From Streptomyces olivochromogenes (GTDB lineage Bacteria > Actinomycetota > Actinomycetes > Streptomycetales > Streptomycetaceae): DNA of 64,000 bases. Numbering within the stretch: the stretch's first letter is position 1; the number at the start of each line of letters is the position of its first letter. The stretch spans positions 62,001-126,000 of the forward strand of contig NZ_JADDRL010000004.1 of the NCBI RefSeq assembly GCF_021538895.1. Direction: 5' to 3'. A program made the translations under genes and the position numbers. The notes below the pieces were generated by a model. The model made no database searches and was not told the DNA's origin. It was given only the letters and a program-made list of their open reading frames with translations. Shown piece by piece: positions 42,971 through 51,546 of this stretch.

Positions 42971-45148
42971 ATGCACAGGAGCACCGCCAGGTATGTCAGG
43001 CGCATGCCAGCCATCGGGGCGACCGTCGCCCTCACCGCCGGCATGCTCGTCGCCCTCGCCCCGGCCGCCCACGCGGCCGCCGGCGCGAGCCTCCCCCTCA
43101 CCTCGGTCGAGGCCGAGTCGGCCGCCACCACCGGAACGAAGATCGGCCCGGACTACACCCAGGGCACCCTCGCCTCCGAGGCCTCCGGACGGCAGGCCGT
43201 CCGGCTCACCGCCGGGCAGCGCGTCGAGTTCACCGTGCCCCGCGCGGCCAACGCCGTGAACGTCGCCTACAGCGTCCCGGACGGCCAGTCCGGCTCGCTC
43301 GACGTCTACGTCAACGGCACCCGGCTCGCCAAGACCCTGCCCGTCACCTCCAAGTACTCCTACATCGACACCGGCTGGATACCCGGCGCCAAGACGCACC
43401 ACTTCTTCGACAACGCCCGCCTGCTGCTCGGGCAGAACGTCCAGCCGGGCGACCGGATCGCGCTCCAGGCCACGGGCACCCAGGTCACCGTCGACGTCGC
43501 CGACTTCGAGCAGGTGGCCGGGGCCGCCGGTCAGCCCGCCGGATCGGTGTCCGTGACCTCCAAGGGTGCCGACCCCAGCGGCCAGGGCGACTCCACCCAG
43601 GCCTTCCGCGACGCCATCGCGGCCGCCCAGGGGGGAGTGGTCTGGATCCCGCCGGGGGACTACCGGCTGACGTCCTCGCTCAGTGGCGTGCAGAACGTGA
43701 CCCTCCAGGGTGCCGGCAGCTGGTACTCCGTCGTGCACACCTCGCGCTTCATCGACCAGTCCGGGTCCTCGGGCAACGTCCGCATCAAGGACTTCGCGGT
43801 CATCGGCGAGGTCACCGAGCGCGTCGACTCCAACCCGGACAACTTCGTCAACGGGTTGCTGGGGCCGAACAGTTCGGTGTCCGGGATGTGGATCCAGCAC
43901 CTCAAGTGCGGGTTCTGGCTGATGGGCAACAACGACAACCTGGTCGTCGAGAACAACCGCATCCTCGACACCACCGCCGACGGCCTCAACCTCAACGGCA
44001 CGGCGCGCGGCGTCCGCGTGCGCAACAACTTCCTGCGCAACCAGGGCGACGACTCGCTCGCCATGTGGTCCCTGTACGCCCCGGACACCGACAGCAGCTT
44101 CGAGAACAACACCGTCTCGCAGCCGAACCTCGCCAACGGCATCGCGATCTACGGCGGTACGGACATCGCCGTGCGCAACAACCTGGTCTCCGACACCAAC
44201 GCCCTCGGCAGCGGCATCGCGATCTCCAACCAGAAGTTCCTCGACCCCTTCAACCCGCTGTCCGGCACGATCACGGTCGACGGCAACACGCTGGTCCGCG
44301 CCGGTGCCATGAACCCCAACTGGAACCACCCGATGGGCGCGCTGCGCGTCGACTCGTACGACAGCGCCATCAACGCCACCGTCAACATCACCAACACGAC
44401 GATCACCGACAGCCCGTACAGCGCCTTCGAGTTCGTCTCCGGCGGCGGGCACGGCTACCGGGTCGGCAACGTCACCGTGGACGGTGCGACCGTACGCAGC
44501 ACCGGGACGGTCGTCGTCCAGGCCGAGGCCCAGGGCGCCGCCACGTTCCGCAACGTCACGGCCGGCGGGGTCGGCGCGGCGGGCATCTACAACTGCCCCT
44601 ACCCGTCCGGCTCGGGCGCCTTCACGCTCACCGACGGCGGCGGCAACTCCGGCTGGAACAGCACCTGGTCGGACTGCTCGACCTGGCCCCGGCCCGGCCA
44701 GGGCAACCCCGACCCCGACCCCAGCCGCAACCTCGCCAAGGGCCGCCCCGCCACCGCCACCGGTTCGCAGGACGTCTACACACCCGGCAAGGCCGTCGAC
44801 GGCGACGCGTACAGCTACTGGGAATCGGCCAACAACGCCTTCCCGCAGTCCTGGACGGTCGACCTCGGCTCGTCCTACGCCGTGCGCCGCCTGGTCCTGA
44901 AGCTGCCGCCGCTGTCCGCCTGGGGCGCCCGCACCCAGACCGTCACCGTGCTCGGCAGCACCGACGGCTCCACCTACACCACGGTGCTCGGCGCCCGCGA
45001 CTACCGCTTCGACCCGGCCACCGGCAACACCGCCACGGTCACCCTGCCGGACGGCACCGACCTGCGCCACCTGCGCCTGACGGTCAGCGCCAACACGGGC
45101 TGGCCGGCAGGCCAGTTCAGCGAGGTGGAGGCATACCTGACGTCGTGA
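42971..45148 (+). CDS. Secreted GH87-like alpha-1,3-glucanase with CBM domains
   Basis: A 725-residue secreted protein. The signal peptide ends near AHAAAGA (about 36). A CBM6-like beta-sandwich (about 40-185; VEAESA start), a right-handed beta-helix (about 190-570) and a CBM32/discoidin-type domain (about 590-725; NLAKGRPATATGS) follow. The helix carries NQGDDSLAMWS and Asp/Asn-rich turns of the kind seen in GH87 mycodextranases and alpha-1,3-glucanases, which cut fungal wall alpha-glucan. The family call rests on architecture, recalled motifs and operon context; a GH28/GH49-like beta-helix is the alternative. It is the last gene of the operon, with a hairpin at 45161. Confidence 0.75.
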   Translation: MHRSTARYVRRMPAIGATVALTAGMLVALAPAAHAAAGASLPLTSVEAESAATTGTKIGPDYTQGTLASEASGRQAVRLTAGQRVEFTVPRAANAVNVAYSVPDGQSGSLDVYVNGTRLAKTLPVTSKYSYIDTGWIPGAKTHHFFDNARLLLGQNVQPGDRIALQATGTQVTVDVADFEQVAGAAGQPAGSVSVTSKGADPSGQGDSTQAFRDAIAAAQGGVVWIPPGDYRLTSSLSGVQNVTLQGAGSWYSVVHTSRFIDQSGSSGNVRIKDFAVIGEVTERVDSNPDNFVNGLLGPNSSVSGMWIQHLKCGFWLMGNNDNLVVENNRILDTTADGLNLNGTARGVRVRNNFLRNQGDDSLAMWSLYAPDTDSSFENNTVSQPNLANGIAIYGGTDIAVRNNLVSDTNALGSGIAISNQKFLDPFNPLSGTITVDGNTLVRAGAMNPNWNHPMGALRVDSYDSAINATVNITNTTITDSPYSAFEFVSGGGHGYRVGNVTVDGATVRSTGTVVVQAEAQGAATFRNVTAGGVGAAGIYNCPYPSGSGAFTLTDGGGNSGWNSTWSDCSTWPRPGQGNPDPDPSRNLAKGRPATATGSQDVYTPGKAVDGDAYSYWESANNAFPQSWTVDLGSSYAVRRLVLKLPPLSAWGARTQTVTVLGSTDGSTYTTVLGARDYRFDPATGNTATVTLPDGTDLRHLRLTVSANTGWPAGQFSEVEAYLTS

Positions 45149-45160
45149 CCCGGCCACACA

Positions 45161-45203
45161 CCCGCGCTTCGCCGGCCCCTTCCGTGACCGGGCGAGGCGC
45201 GGG
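45161..45203 (+). terminator. Terminator of the alpha-glucan operon
   Basis: CCCGCGCTTCGCC pairs with GGCGAGGCGCGGG (one wobble) across a 17-base loop that can pair further. It lies 13 bases after the GH87-like stop. Confidence 0.7.
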
Positions 45204-45729
45204 TACGCGGCCGCGAGGGAGGATGGGGGCGATTCATACGTCTGCGGCACGGACGCGGGAGCCCCGCCGAACCCGAGGGTCGATCTGGACTCGGGGCGCG
45301 TGGTGATTCGCGCGACGGGTGACCACGTGCGTGCAGAACGCGCGGGACCGGACGACCGGGGTCGCCGTACACCTCGACAGCGGTAGCGCGCCCTCCCGGG
45401 CGGCTCAGGGGCGGTCAGCGGGGGGCAACCCGGCCCAAAGGTTGCGGAGTTCGCCTGTGCGGGGCCGGACACCGCGGCACCTCGGGCGTGGGCGGTGCGG
45501 ACGGCGAGGCGGACGCGGCGCGGGCCCATTTTCGGCCATGTGCCGATTTCCAACCCTATGGTGTCGCGAAGCGCTTGCTTGGTGAGGACTTGGCCGCGCG
45601 TACCGGTGGTCGTCACATTGGCGCCATCAGACCCTTCCCTGACGTTTGCTGCTCTTGGAACACTCGCAACGCGCACAATCCGTCATCGCTACGGCCATCC
45701 CGCACATCAGGATGAGAGGTTCCTCACTC
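45204..45729 (+). other. Non-coding leader region of the phospholipase C gene
   Basis: This 526-base stretch has no gene that I can support. GC falls in its right half (45530-45729), as expected for a promoter and leader. A small hairpin, TCGGC-CATGT-GCCGA, lies at 45533-45547. I looked for PHO-box repeats (GTTCACC type), since Streptomyces phospholipases are often phosphate-regulated, and found none convincing. Confidence 0.4.
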
Positions 45730-47784
45730 ATGTCCGAAGTCAACCGGCGTCGGTTCCTCCAGATCGCGGGCGCCACCACGGCGTTCACCGCACTCTCCAG
45801 CAGCATCCAGCGCGCGGCCGCGCTGCCCGCGAATCACCGCACGGGATCGATCGAGGACGTCGAGCACATCGTCGTCCTGATGCAGGAAAACCGTTCGTTC
45901 GACCACTACTTCGGCTCGCTCAGAGGCGTCCGCGGCTTCGGTGACCCGCGCGCCGCGGTGACCCGCCAGGACGGCAAGCCGGTCTGGTACCAGTCGGACG
46001 GCACGAAGGACCTCCTGCCCTTCCACCCCGACGCCGACGACCTCGGCATGGCCTTCCTCCAGGACCTCCCGCACGGCTGGAACGACGGCCACGCGGCCTT
46101 CAACGGCGGCAAGTACGACAAGTGGGTGCCGTCCAAGGGCGCCACGACGATGGCGTACCTGAACCGTGAGGACATCCCGTTCCACTACGCGCTCGCCGAC
46201 TCCTTCACGATCTGCGACGCCTACCACTGCTCGTTCATCGGCTCGACCGACCCGAACCGCTACTACATGTGGACGGGTTACACCGGCAACGACGGCCAGG
46301 GCGGCGGCCCGGTCCTCGGCAACGACGAGGCCGGCTACGCCTGGACGACCTACCCGGAGCGGCTGGAGAAGGCCGGGATCTCCTGGAAGATCTACCAGGA
46401 CATAGGCGACGGCCTCGACGCGAACGGCTCCTGGGGCTGGATCCAGGACGCCTACCGCGGCAACTACGGCGACAACTCGCTCCTCTACTTCAAGCAGTAC
46501 CAGAACGCCCAGCCCGGCGACCCGCTGTACGACAAGGCCCGCACCGGCACCGACGCCCGCAAGGGCGAGGGCTTCTTCGACCAGCTCAAGGCCGACGTCT
46601 TGGGCGGCAAGCTGCCCCAGGTCTCCTGGATCGTGGCCCCCGAGGCGTTCACCGAGCACCCCAACTGGCCCGCCAACTACGGTGCCTGGTACGTCGCCCA
46701 GGTCCTGGACGCGCTCACCTCGGACCCGGCGGTGTGGGCGAAGACGGCCCTGTTCATCACGTACGACGAGAACGACGGCTTCTTCGACCACATGGTCCCG
46801 GCGTTCCCGCCGGCCTCCGCGGCCCAGGGCAAGTCGACGGTCGACGTCGGCCCCGACGTCTTCAAGGGCGACGGCGGCAAGGTGGCCGGCCCCTACGGCC
46901 TCGGCCAGCGCGTGCCGATGCTCGTCGTCTCGCCGTGGAGCAAGGGCGGCTTCGTCTGCTCCGAGACCCTCGACCACACCTCGATCATCCGGTTCATGGA
47001 GAGCCGCTTCGGTGTGCACGAGCCGAACATCTCGCCCTGGCGGCGCACGGTCTGCGGCGACCTGACCGCCGCCTTCGACTTCTCCCGCAAGGACACCAAG
47101 CCGGTCGACCTCCCGGAGACCGACGGCTACCGGCCCACGGACACCGACCGTCACCCGGACTACGTCCCGACCCCGCCGGCCAACCCCGTCCTGCCCAAGC
47201 AGGAGCGCGGCCTGCGCCCGGCCCGCCCGCTCAAGTACGCCCCGCTCGTGGACGGCTCCGTCGACCCGGCGTCCGGCAAGCTCACGCTCACCTTCACCTC
47301 CGGCGCGAAGGCCGGCGCCGCCTTCCTCGTCACCTCCGGCAACCGCACCGACGGCCCCTGGAGCTACACCACCGAGGCCGGCAAGACGGTCTCCGACACC
47401 TGGAACTCGGCGTACTCGAAGGGCTCGTACGACCTGACCGTGCACGGCCCGAACGGCTTCCTGCGCGTCTTCAAGGGCCCGAACAAGACGGCCGGTCCCG
47501 AGGTCACCGCGCGGCACTCCGGCGGCGACGTCGTGCTCACCTTCACCAACAAGGGCTCCTCGGCGGTCGAGCTGAAGATGGCCAACGGCTACGGCGGCCG
47601 GCCGCTGCGGTTCCATGTCCGTCCGGGCGCCACGGTGCGGCACAGCGTCGACCTCTCGGTGACCCGGCGCTGGTACGACCTCACGGTCACCTCGGACAAC
47701 GACCCGGCGTTCGTGCGGCGTTTCGCCGGACATGTCGAGAATGGCTGCCCCGGCGTCAGCGACCCGGCGATCGTGTCCGAGTAA
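45730..47784 (+). CDS. Tat-exported phosphocholine-specific phospholipase C
   Basis: A 684-residue non-hemolytic-type phospholipase C of the phosphoesterase/AcpA superfamily. The twin-arginine leader NRRRFLQIAG lies at 5-14. The catalytic ENRSFDHYFG motif is near 53-62, further metal and active-site residues lie in HCSFIGSTDPNRYY and TYDENDGFFDH, and two C-terminal beta domains (DUF756 type, about 490-680) complete the fold. It releases diacylglycerol and phosphocholine from phosphatidylcholine outside the cell. ATG 45730 has GAGAGG upstream; ATG 45715 is an in-frame alternative. The gene stands alone and provides phosphate and choline from lipids. Confidence 0.93.
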   Translation: MSEVNRRRFLQIAGATTAFTALSSSIQRAAALPANHRTGSIEDVEHIVVLMQENRSFDHYFGSLRGVRGFGDPRAAVTRQDGKPVWYQSDGTKDLLPFHPDADDLGMAFLQDLPHGWNDGHAAFNGGKYDKWVPSKGATTMAYLNREDIPFHYALADSFTICDAYHCSFIGSTDPNRYYMWTGYTGNDGQGGGPVLGNDEAGYAWTTYPERLEKAGISWKIYQDIGDGLDANGSWGWIQDAYRGNYGDNSLLYFKQYQNAQPGDPLYDKARTGTDARKGEGFFDQLKADVLGGKLPQVSWIVAPEAFTEHPNWPANYGAWYVAQVLDALTSDPAVWAKTALFITYDENDGFFDHMVPAFPPASAAQGKSTVDVGPDVFKGDGGKVAGPYGLGQRVPMLVVSPWSKGGFVCSETLDHTSIIRFMESRFGVHEPNISPWRRTVCGDLTAAFDFSRKDTKPVDLPETDGYRPTDTDRHPDYVPTPPANPVLPKQERGLRPARPLKYAPLVDGSVDPASGKLTLTFTSGAKAGAAFLVTSGNRTDGPWSYTTEAGKTVSDTWNSAYSKGSYDLTVHGPNGFLRVFKGPNKTAGPEVTARHSGGDVVLTFTNKGSSAVELKMANGYGGRPLRFHVRPGATVRHSVDLSVTRRWYDLTVTSDNDPAFVRRFAGHVENGCPGVSDPAIVSE

Positions 47785-47847
47785 CGACCGGATGAACGGC
47801 GCTGAATACGGCACGAGGGGTCTGGTCAGGTGCCGGTCGGCTCACGG

Positions 47848-47853
47848 TAGTGT
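47848..47853 (+). promoter_or_regulatory. -10 element suggesting a leaderless transcript
   Basis: TAGTGT ends 6 bases before the GTG at 47860, with TGGTCA (47823-47828) as a possible -35. No ribosome site precedes the GTG. A start at or next to the initiation codon would give a leaderless mRNA, which is common in Streptomyces. Confidence 0.5.
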
Positions 47854-47859
47854 GCCCCG

Positions 47860-48693
47860 GTGACCACGCAATCGAACACTCCTGCAGGCTGGTACCCGGA
47901 TCCGCACGGCGCACCCCAGACGCTCCGTTACTGGGACGGCGTGCAGTGGACCGACCACACGAGCCCTGATCAGCAGGGCGCTCAGCCGTCAGCGCCGCAG
48001 GGGGCCGCCATTCCGCAGCAGCCCACCGGTGACGCCCGCGTGCACAAGCAGGTGCAGCAGCAGGCGGGCGTCGCCGCCGGTGGTCCCGGCGGCGGCACCC
48101 TGTTCACCGAGCCGGTCCTGGTGGTGAACCAGAAGGCCAAGCTGATCGAGCTGACCAACGAGTACAAGGTCATGGACCAGAACGGCCGGGACATCGGCTC
48201 GGTCGTCCAGGTCGGTCAGGGCGTGCTGAAGAAGATCCTGCGGTTCGTCTCCAGCCTCGACCAGTTCATGACGCACAAGCTGGAGATCCGCGACGCCCAC
48301 GGCCAGCCGCAGCTGCTGCTGATCCGGCCGCGGAAGTTCATCAAGTCCCGCGTGCTTGTGCAGCGTCCGGACGGCTCGCCGATCGGTGAGATCGTGCAGC
48401 AGAACATGATCGGGAAGATCAACTTCGCGATGAACGCGAACGGCCAGAAGGTCGGCGCGATCAAGGCGGAGAACTGGCGGGCGTGGAACTTCGCGATCGT
48501 CGACCACGCGGACAACGAGGTCGCCCGGATCACCAAGACCTGGGAAGGCCTCGCCAAGACGCTGTTCACGACCGCGGACAACTACGTCCTGCAGATCCAC
48601 TACCAGCTCCCCGAGCCGCTGCTGAGCCTCGTGGTGGCGACGGCCCTGACCGTCGACACCGCGCTCAAGCAGGACTCGCGCGGCCTGGGCTGA
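47860..48693 (+). CDS. DUF2510 plus LURP-one/scramblase-like protein
   Basis: A 277-residue protein. A DUF2510 module (about 8-40; AGWYPDPHGAPQTLRYWDGVQW) and a Gln/Pro/Ala linker precede a tubby-like beta-barrel of the LURP-one or phospholipid-scramblase type (about 80-275; repeated strands such as VMDQNGRDIGSV, RPDGSPIGEI, NANGQKVGAI). Family members may bind lipids or membranes, but no firm bacterial function is established. No signal peptide or strong membrane helix is seen. The gene probably starts leaderless at GTG 47860 and ends at a strong convergent terminator. Confidence 0.85.
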   Translation: MTTQSNTPAGWYPDPHGAPQTLRYWDGVQWTDHTSPDQQGAQPSAPQGAAIPQQPTGDARVHKQVQQQAGVAAGGPGGGTLFTEPVLVVNQKAKLIELTNEYKVMDQNGRDIGSVVQVGQGVLKKILRFVSSLDQFMTHKLEIRDAHGQPQLLLIRPRKFIKSRVLVQRPDGSPIGEIVQQNMIGKINFAMNANGQKVGAIKAENWRAWNFAIVDHADNEVARITKTWEGLAKTLFTTADNYVLQIHYQLPEPLLSLVVATALTVDTALKQDSRGLG

Positions 48694-48719
48694 CCCGGGT
48701 CCCTCGGGACAACGGCAAC

Positions 48720-48759
48720 GGCGGCCGGTGTGTGCGAAGTTCCGCACGCACCGGCCGCC
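48720..48759. terminator. Strong bidirectional terminator
   Basis: GGCGGCCGGTGTGTGCG and CGCACGCACCGGCCGCC form a 17-bp stem with one G-U pair and an AAGTTC loop. It lies between the convergent LURP-one-like and DMT permease genes. Confidence 0.9.
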
Positions 48760-48798
48760 GCCTTTGTCGGTGCCTCAGCAGGGCACTCCTTGCGTTCG

Positions 48799-49746
48799 CT
48801 ACAGGGGTGTGAGGTGGCCGGGCTCCGACTGCCGGGGCACCATGGCCGGTTCGGGCGAGGCGGTCCCGGGCTCCAGCGCGAGCACCTTGACGACCGGGTG
48901 TTCCTCGTCGTGCTCCGCGGGCGTCGGACCGGGCGTCGCCCGGGTCAGCAGCACCACGCCGCAGGACGCCACCGCGGCGCCGGCCAGCGCCAGCAGCACG
49001 CCCGCCGCGCCGCCCCGCAGCCCCTGCCCGAGAAGTGTGAGCCCGATCACCGCGGCCGCCATCGGGTTGGTCAGCGTCACCAGCGCCAGCGGACCGCCGA
49101 GGCCGCCGCGATAGGCGGTCTGCGACAGCAGCAGCCCGCCGACGGCGAACGCGGCGACGAGCAGCGCCACCACGACCACCTCGGTGCTGAGGACCGGACC
49201 GGAGCGGTCGGTCGCCGCCACCGTCACGGTCTGGGTGAGCGCCGAGGCCACGCCGGAGGCGAAGCCGGACGCGGTGGCGTGCCGCAGGCCGGGCCGGGCG
49301 CCGGGCCGGGACAGCACGCCGATCAGGGCGGCCGTCGTCCCCGCGACCGCGAGGGCCTCGGTGAGCGTCAGCACCCGCTCGGGCGCCGGACCCGAGGCGC
49401 AGATCAGCAGTGCGCCCAGCCCCAGCAGCGTCAGGCCGGTGCCCCGCCACTCGACCGCGCTGACCCGCCGCCCGGCCAGCCGCGCCCCCATCGGCACGGC
49501 CGCCACCAGGGTGAGCGCGCCGAGCGGCTGCACCACGGTCAGCGGACCGTACTTGAGGGACACGACGTGCAGCAGCGCGGCGGCCGCATTCAGCCCGACC
49601 GACGACCACCAGGCGCCGGTGCCGAGCAGCCGCAGCAGACCCGTGCCCGCGTCGCGCCGGGCGAGCCGCTCCTGGGCGACCGCGGCGGCCGCGTAGGCGA
49701 CGGCCGAGACCAGGGACAGGGCGACGGCGATCAGTGCGGCGCTCAT
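48799..49746 (-). CDS. DMT-family membrane transporter
   Basis: A 315-residue membrane protein with about ten predicted helices in two EamA-like halves (first half VALSLVSAVAYAAAAVAQERLARR; second half GFASGVASALTQTVTVAAT), typical of drug/metabolite transporters. A charged C-terminal tail (about 270-315) is cytosolic. ATG 49746 overlaps the stop of the upstream PAP2 gene (ATGA), so they are coupled. The substrate is unknown. The pair may be controlled by the TetR regulator on the other side of the operator array. Confidence 0.85.
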   Translation of the reverse strand: MSAALIAVALSLVSAVAYAAAAVAQERLARRDAGTGLLRLLGTGAWWSSVGLNAAAALLHVVSLKYGPLTVVQPLGALTLVAAVPMGARLAGRRVSAVEWRGTGLTLLGLGALLICASGPAPERVLTLTEALAVAGTTAALIGVLSRPGARPGLRHATASGFASGVASALTQTVTVAATDRSGPVLSTEVVVVALLVAAFAVGGLLLSQTAYRGGLGGPLALVTLTNPMAAAVIGLTLLGQGLRGGAAGVLLALAGAAVASCGVVLLTRATPGPTPAEHDEEHPVVKVLALEPGTASPEPAMVPRQSEPGHLTPL

Positions 49747-50537
49747 CGGCCCGCTCCGACCAGGACCGGCTCCTCGGGTACGAGCCTGCGGGTGCCGCGG
49801 CCGGCCGTGGTCGCCGTGCGGTGCGGCGGGTGGATCAGCGCGAGCGCGACGCCGAGCATGGCCGTGGCGATGATCGCGTCGAGCCAGTAGTGGTTGGCCG
49901 TGCCCACGATCACCAGCAGCGTGATCACGGGGTGCAGCAGCCACAGCCAGCGCCAGCGGGACCGTGTCGCCACGATGAGGCCGATCGCCACCATCAGGGC
50001 CCAGCCGAAGTGCAGTGAGGGCATCGCCGCGAACTGGTTGGAGAGGTGGTCGGTGCGCGGCGGACCGTACACCGAGGGCCCGTACACCCGGGCGGTGTCC
50101 ACCAGGCCGGTCGACGCCAGCATGCGCGGCGGGGCGAGCGGGAACGTGAAGGGCAGCACCAGCGCGGCGGCGGTCACCACGGCGAGGACCCGGCGGGCCC
50201 AGACGTAGTGCGCCGGGCGCCGCAGCCAGAGCCAGACCAGGAAGGCCAGGGTGGCCGGGAAATGGACGGTCGCGTAGTAGGTGTTCGCCAGTCGGGCCAG
50301 TCCGTCGCCGTGCAGCAGCACCGACTGCACGGAGCCCTCGCCCGGAAGCCGCACGGCCCGTTCCAGGTCCCATACGCGGTGGGCGTTGTGGAGGGCTTCG
50401 CCGGTATGGCCCGTGGCCAGTTGCCGGCCGAGCTTGTAGACGAGGAAGAGCCCCGCGACGAGCAGGAGCTCACGGACGAGCGGCGGCCGGGCTATGGACC
50501 CTGGCTCGGGCTCTGCAGGCTCGGTTCGGGCATTCAT
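49743..50537 (-). CDS. PAP2-superfamily membrane phosphatase
   Basis: A 264-residue integral membrane protein with about six helices and the lipid-phosphatase motifs FPLAPPRM (C1-like), MPSLHFGW (C2, catalytic His in PSLH) and GTANHYWLDAI (C3, second His). Such enzymes dephosphorylate phosphatidic acid, prenyl diphosphates or related lipids, or make inositol phosphoceramide-like lipids. I chose ATG 50537. It is divergent from the TetR gene across a 250-base region with the 16-bp operator array, so repression by that TetR is likely. Confidence 0.87.
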   Translation of the reverse strand: MNARTEPAEPEPGSIARPPLVRELLLVAGLFLVYKLGRQLATGHTGEALHNAHRVWDLERAVRLPGEGSVQSVLLHGDGLARLANTYYATVHFPATLAFLVWLWLRRPAHYVWARRVLAVVTAAALVLPFTFPLAPPRMLASTGLVDTARVYGPSVYGPPRTDHLSNQFAAMPSLHFGWALMVAIGLIVATRSRWRWLWLLHPVITLLVIVGTANHYWLDAIIATAMLGVALALIHPPHRTATTAGRGTRRLVPEEPVLVGAGR

Positions 50538-50609
50538 CCCCCGGCCCCTTCGCTGACGGTGGTGCGTGTGGTGGTGCGTGCTGAGACCCGGGCAGCGGCC
50601 CGAACTCAT

Positions 50610-50675
50610 CGATACGTCCCCGTACCGATACGCCAGTGTACCGATACGCCCGCGTACCGGTACACTGGCGTATCG
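50610..50675. promoter_or_regulatory. Operator array: three 16-bp repeats plus inverted arm
   Basis: Three head-to-tail units, CGATACGTCCCCGTAC (50610), CGATACGCCAGTGTAC (50626) and CGATACGCCCGCGTAC (50642), are followed by CGGTACACTGGCGTATCG (50658-50675). The last is the exact reverse complement of 50626-50643. The array lies between the divergent PAP2 and TetR genes, 113 bases before the TetR start. Each unit is itself partly symmetric (GTAC and CGATACG). Several regulator dimers could bind on successive helical turns. Confidence 0.8.
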
Positions 50676-50787
50676 CTAGACATGCGACACACTGGTGACA
50701 GGTTTCGAAACCGCGCTTGAGAACCGCTTCAGCCGGGGTCGAGTCCTGGCAGGGCACCCGAGTCGTTCACGAGTGAGGAGAGAGCAC

Positions 50788-51402
50788 ATGACGTCGCAGG
50801 CCGCGGACGGACCGGACACGGTCACCGCCTCGCGCCGCTCCAAGATCACGCCGGAGCGTGAGCGGGAGTTCTTCGACACCGTGCTCGACCAGATCCGCGA
50901 GTGCGGCTACGACTCCCTCACCATGGAGGGCGTCGCCAGCAGCACCCGGTGCAGCAAGTCCACGCTCTACCGGCAGTGGAAGAGCAAGCCGCAGTTCGTG
51001 GCCGCGGCGCTGCGCGCCAACCGCCGGGTGCGGTTCGCCGGCATCGACACCGGATCGCTCGCGGAGGACCTGCGCCAGGCCGGGCGGGCCGCGGGGGACT
51101 GGACGGGCAAGGACACACGACTGCTCCAGGCCCTCGGTCACGCGATCACCCAGGACCGCGAGCTGCAGGAGGCGCTGCGCGAGACGCTCGTCGACCCCGA
51201 GATCGCCGCGCTCCAGGACATCCTGCGGCGGGGTGTCGAGCGGGGCGAGGTGCGCGCGGACCATCCGGCGCTGGAGTACGTGCCCGCCATGATGTACGGC
51301 GTATTGCGCGTCCGCCCGATGCTGTGCGGCGAGTACGCCGATTCCGACTATCTCGTGCGGTTCGTGGAGGCCGCCGTGCTGCCCGCACTCGGGCTGACCT
51401 GA
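50788..51402 (+). CDS. TetR-family transcriptional regulator
   Basis: A 204-residue TetR repressor with an N-terminal HTH (about 20-70; ITPEREREFFDTVLDQI, then TMEGVASSTRCSKSTLYRQWKSK) and a helical ligand domain with a TetR C-terminal region. ATG 50788 has GAGGAGAG upstream. The exceptional repeat array upstream suggests autoregulation and control of the divergent PAP2-DMT pair. A strong convergent terminator follows. Confidence 0.9.
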   Translation: MTSQAADGPDTVTASRRSKITPEREREFFDTVLDQIRECGYDSLTMEGVASSTRCSKSTLYRQWKSKPQFVAAALRANRRVRFAGIDTGSLAEDLRQAGRAAGDWTGKDTRLLQALGHAITQDRELQEALRETLVDPEIAALQDILRRGVERGEVRADHPALEYVPAMMYGVLRVRPMLCGEYADSDYLVRFVEAAVLPALGLT

Positions 51403-51481
51403 GACTCAGGCCGCCGTCCACGGGATGACTGGACGGCGACCTGTCCGCGCCGCACCGTGGGGACGGGGGCGGCGCACCACC

Positions 51482-51528
51482 CGGCCGGGTGGGGTGCCTC
51501 TGGAGCGGAGAGACACCCCACCCGGCCG
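51482..51528. terminator. Bidirectional terminator between TetR and DUF2510 genes
   Basis: CGGCCGGGTGGGGTG and CACCCCACCCGGCCG are perfect 15-bp arms around 17 bases that pair further (CTCT with AGAG). It serves the two convergent genes. Confidence 0.88.
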
Positions 51529-51546
51529 ATCATCGTGCCGGGTCGA

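Noticed and set aside
45204..45729. PHO box before phospholipase C
   Set aside because: No convincing pair of GTTCACC-like direct repeats was seen.
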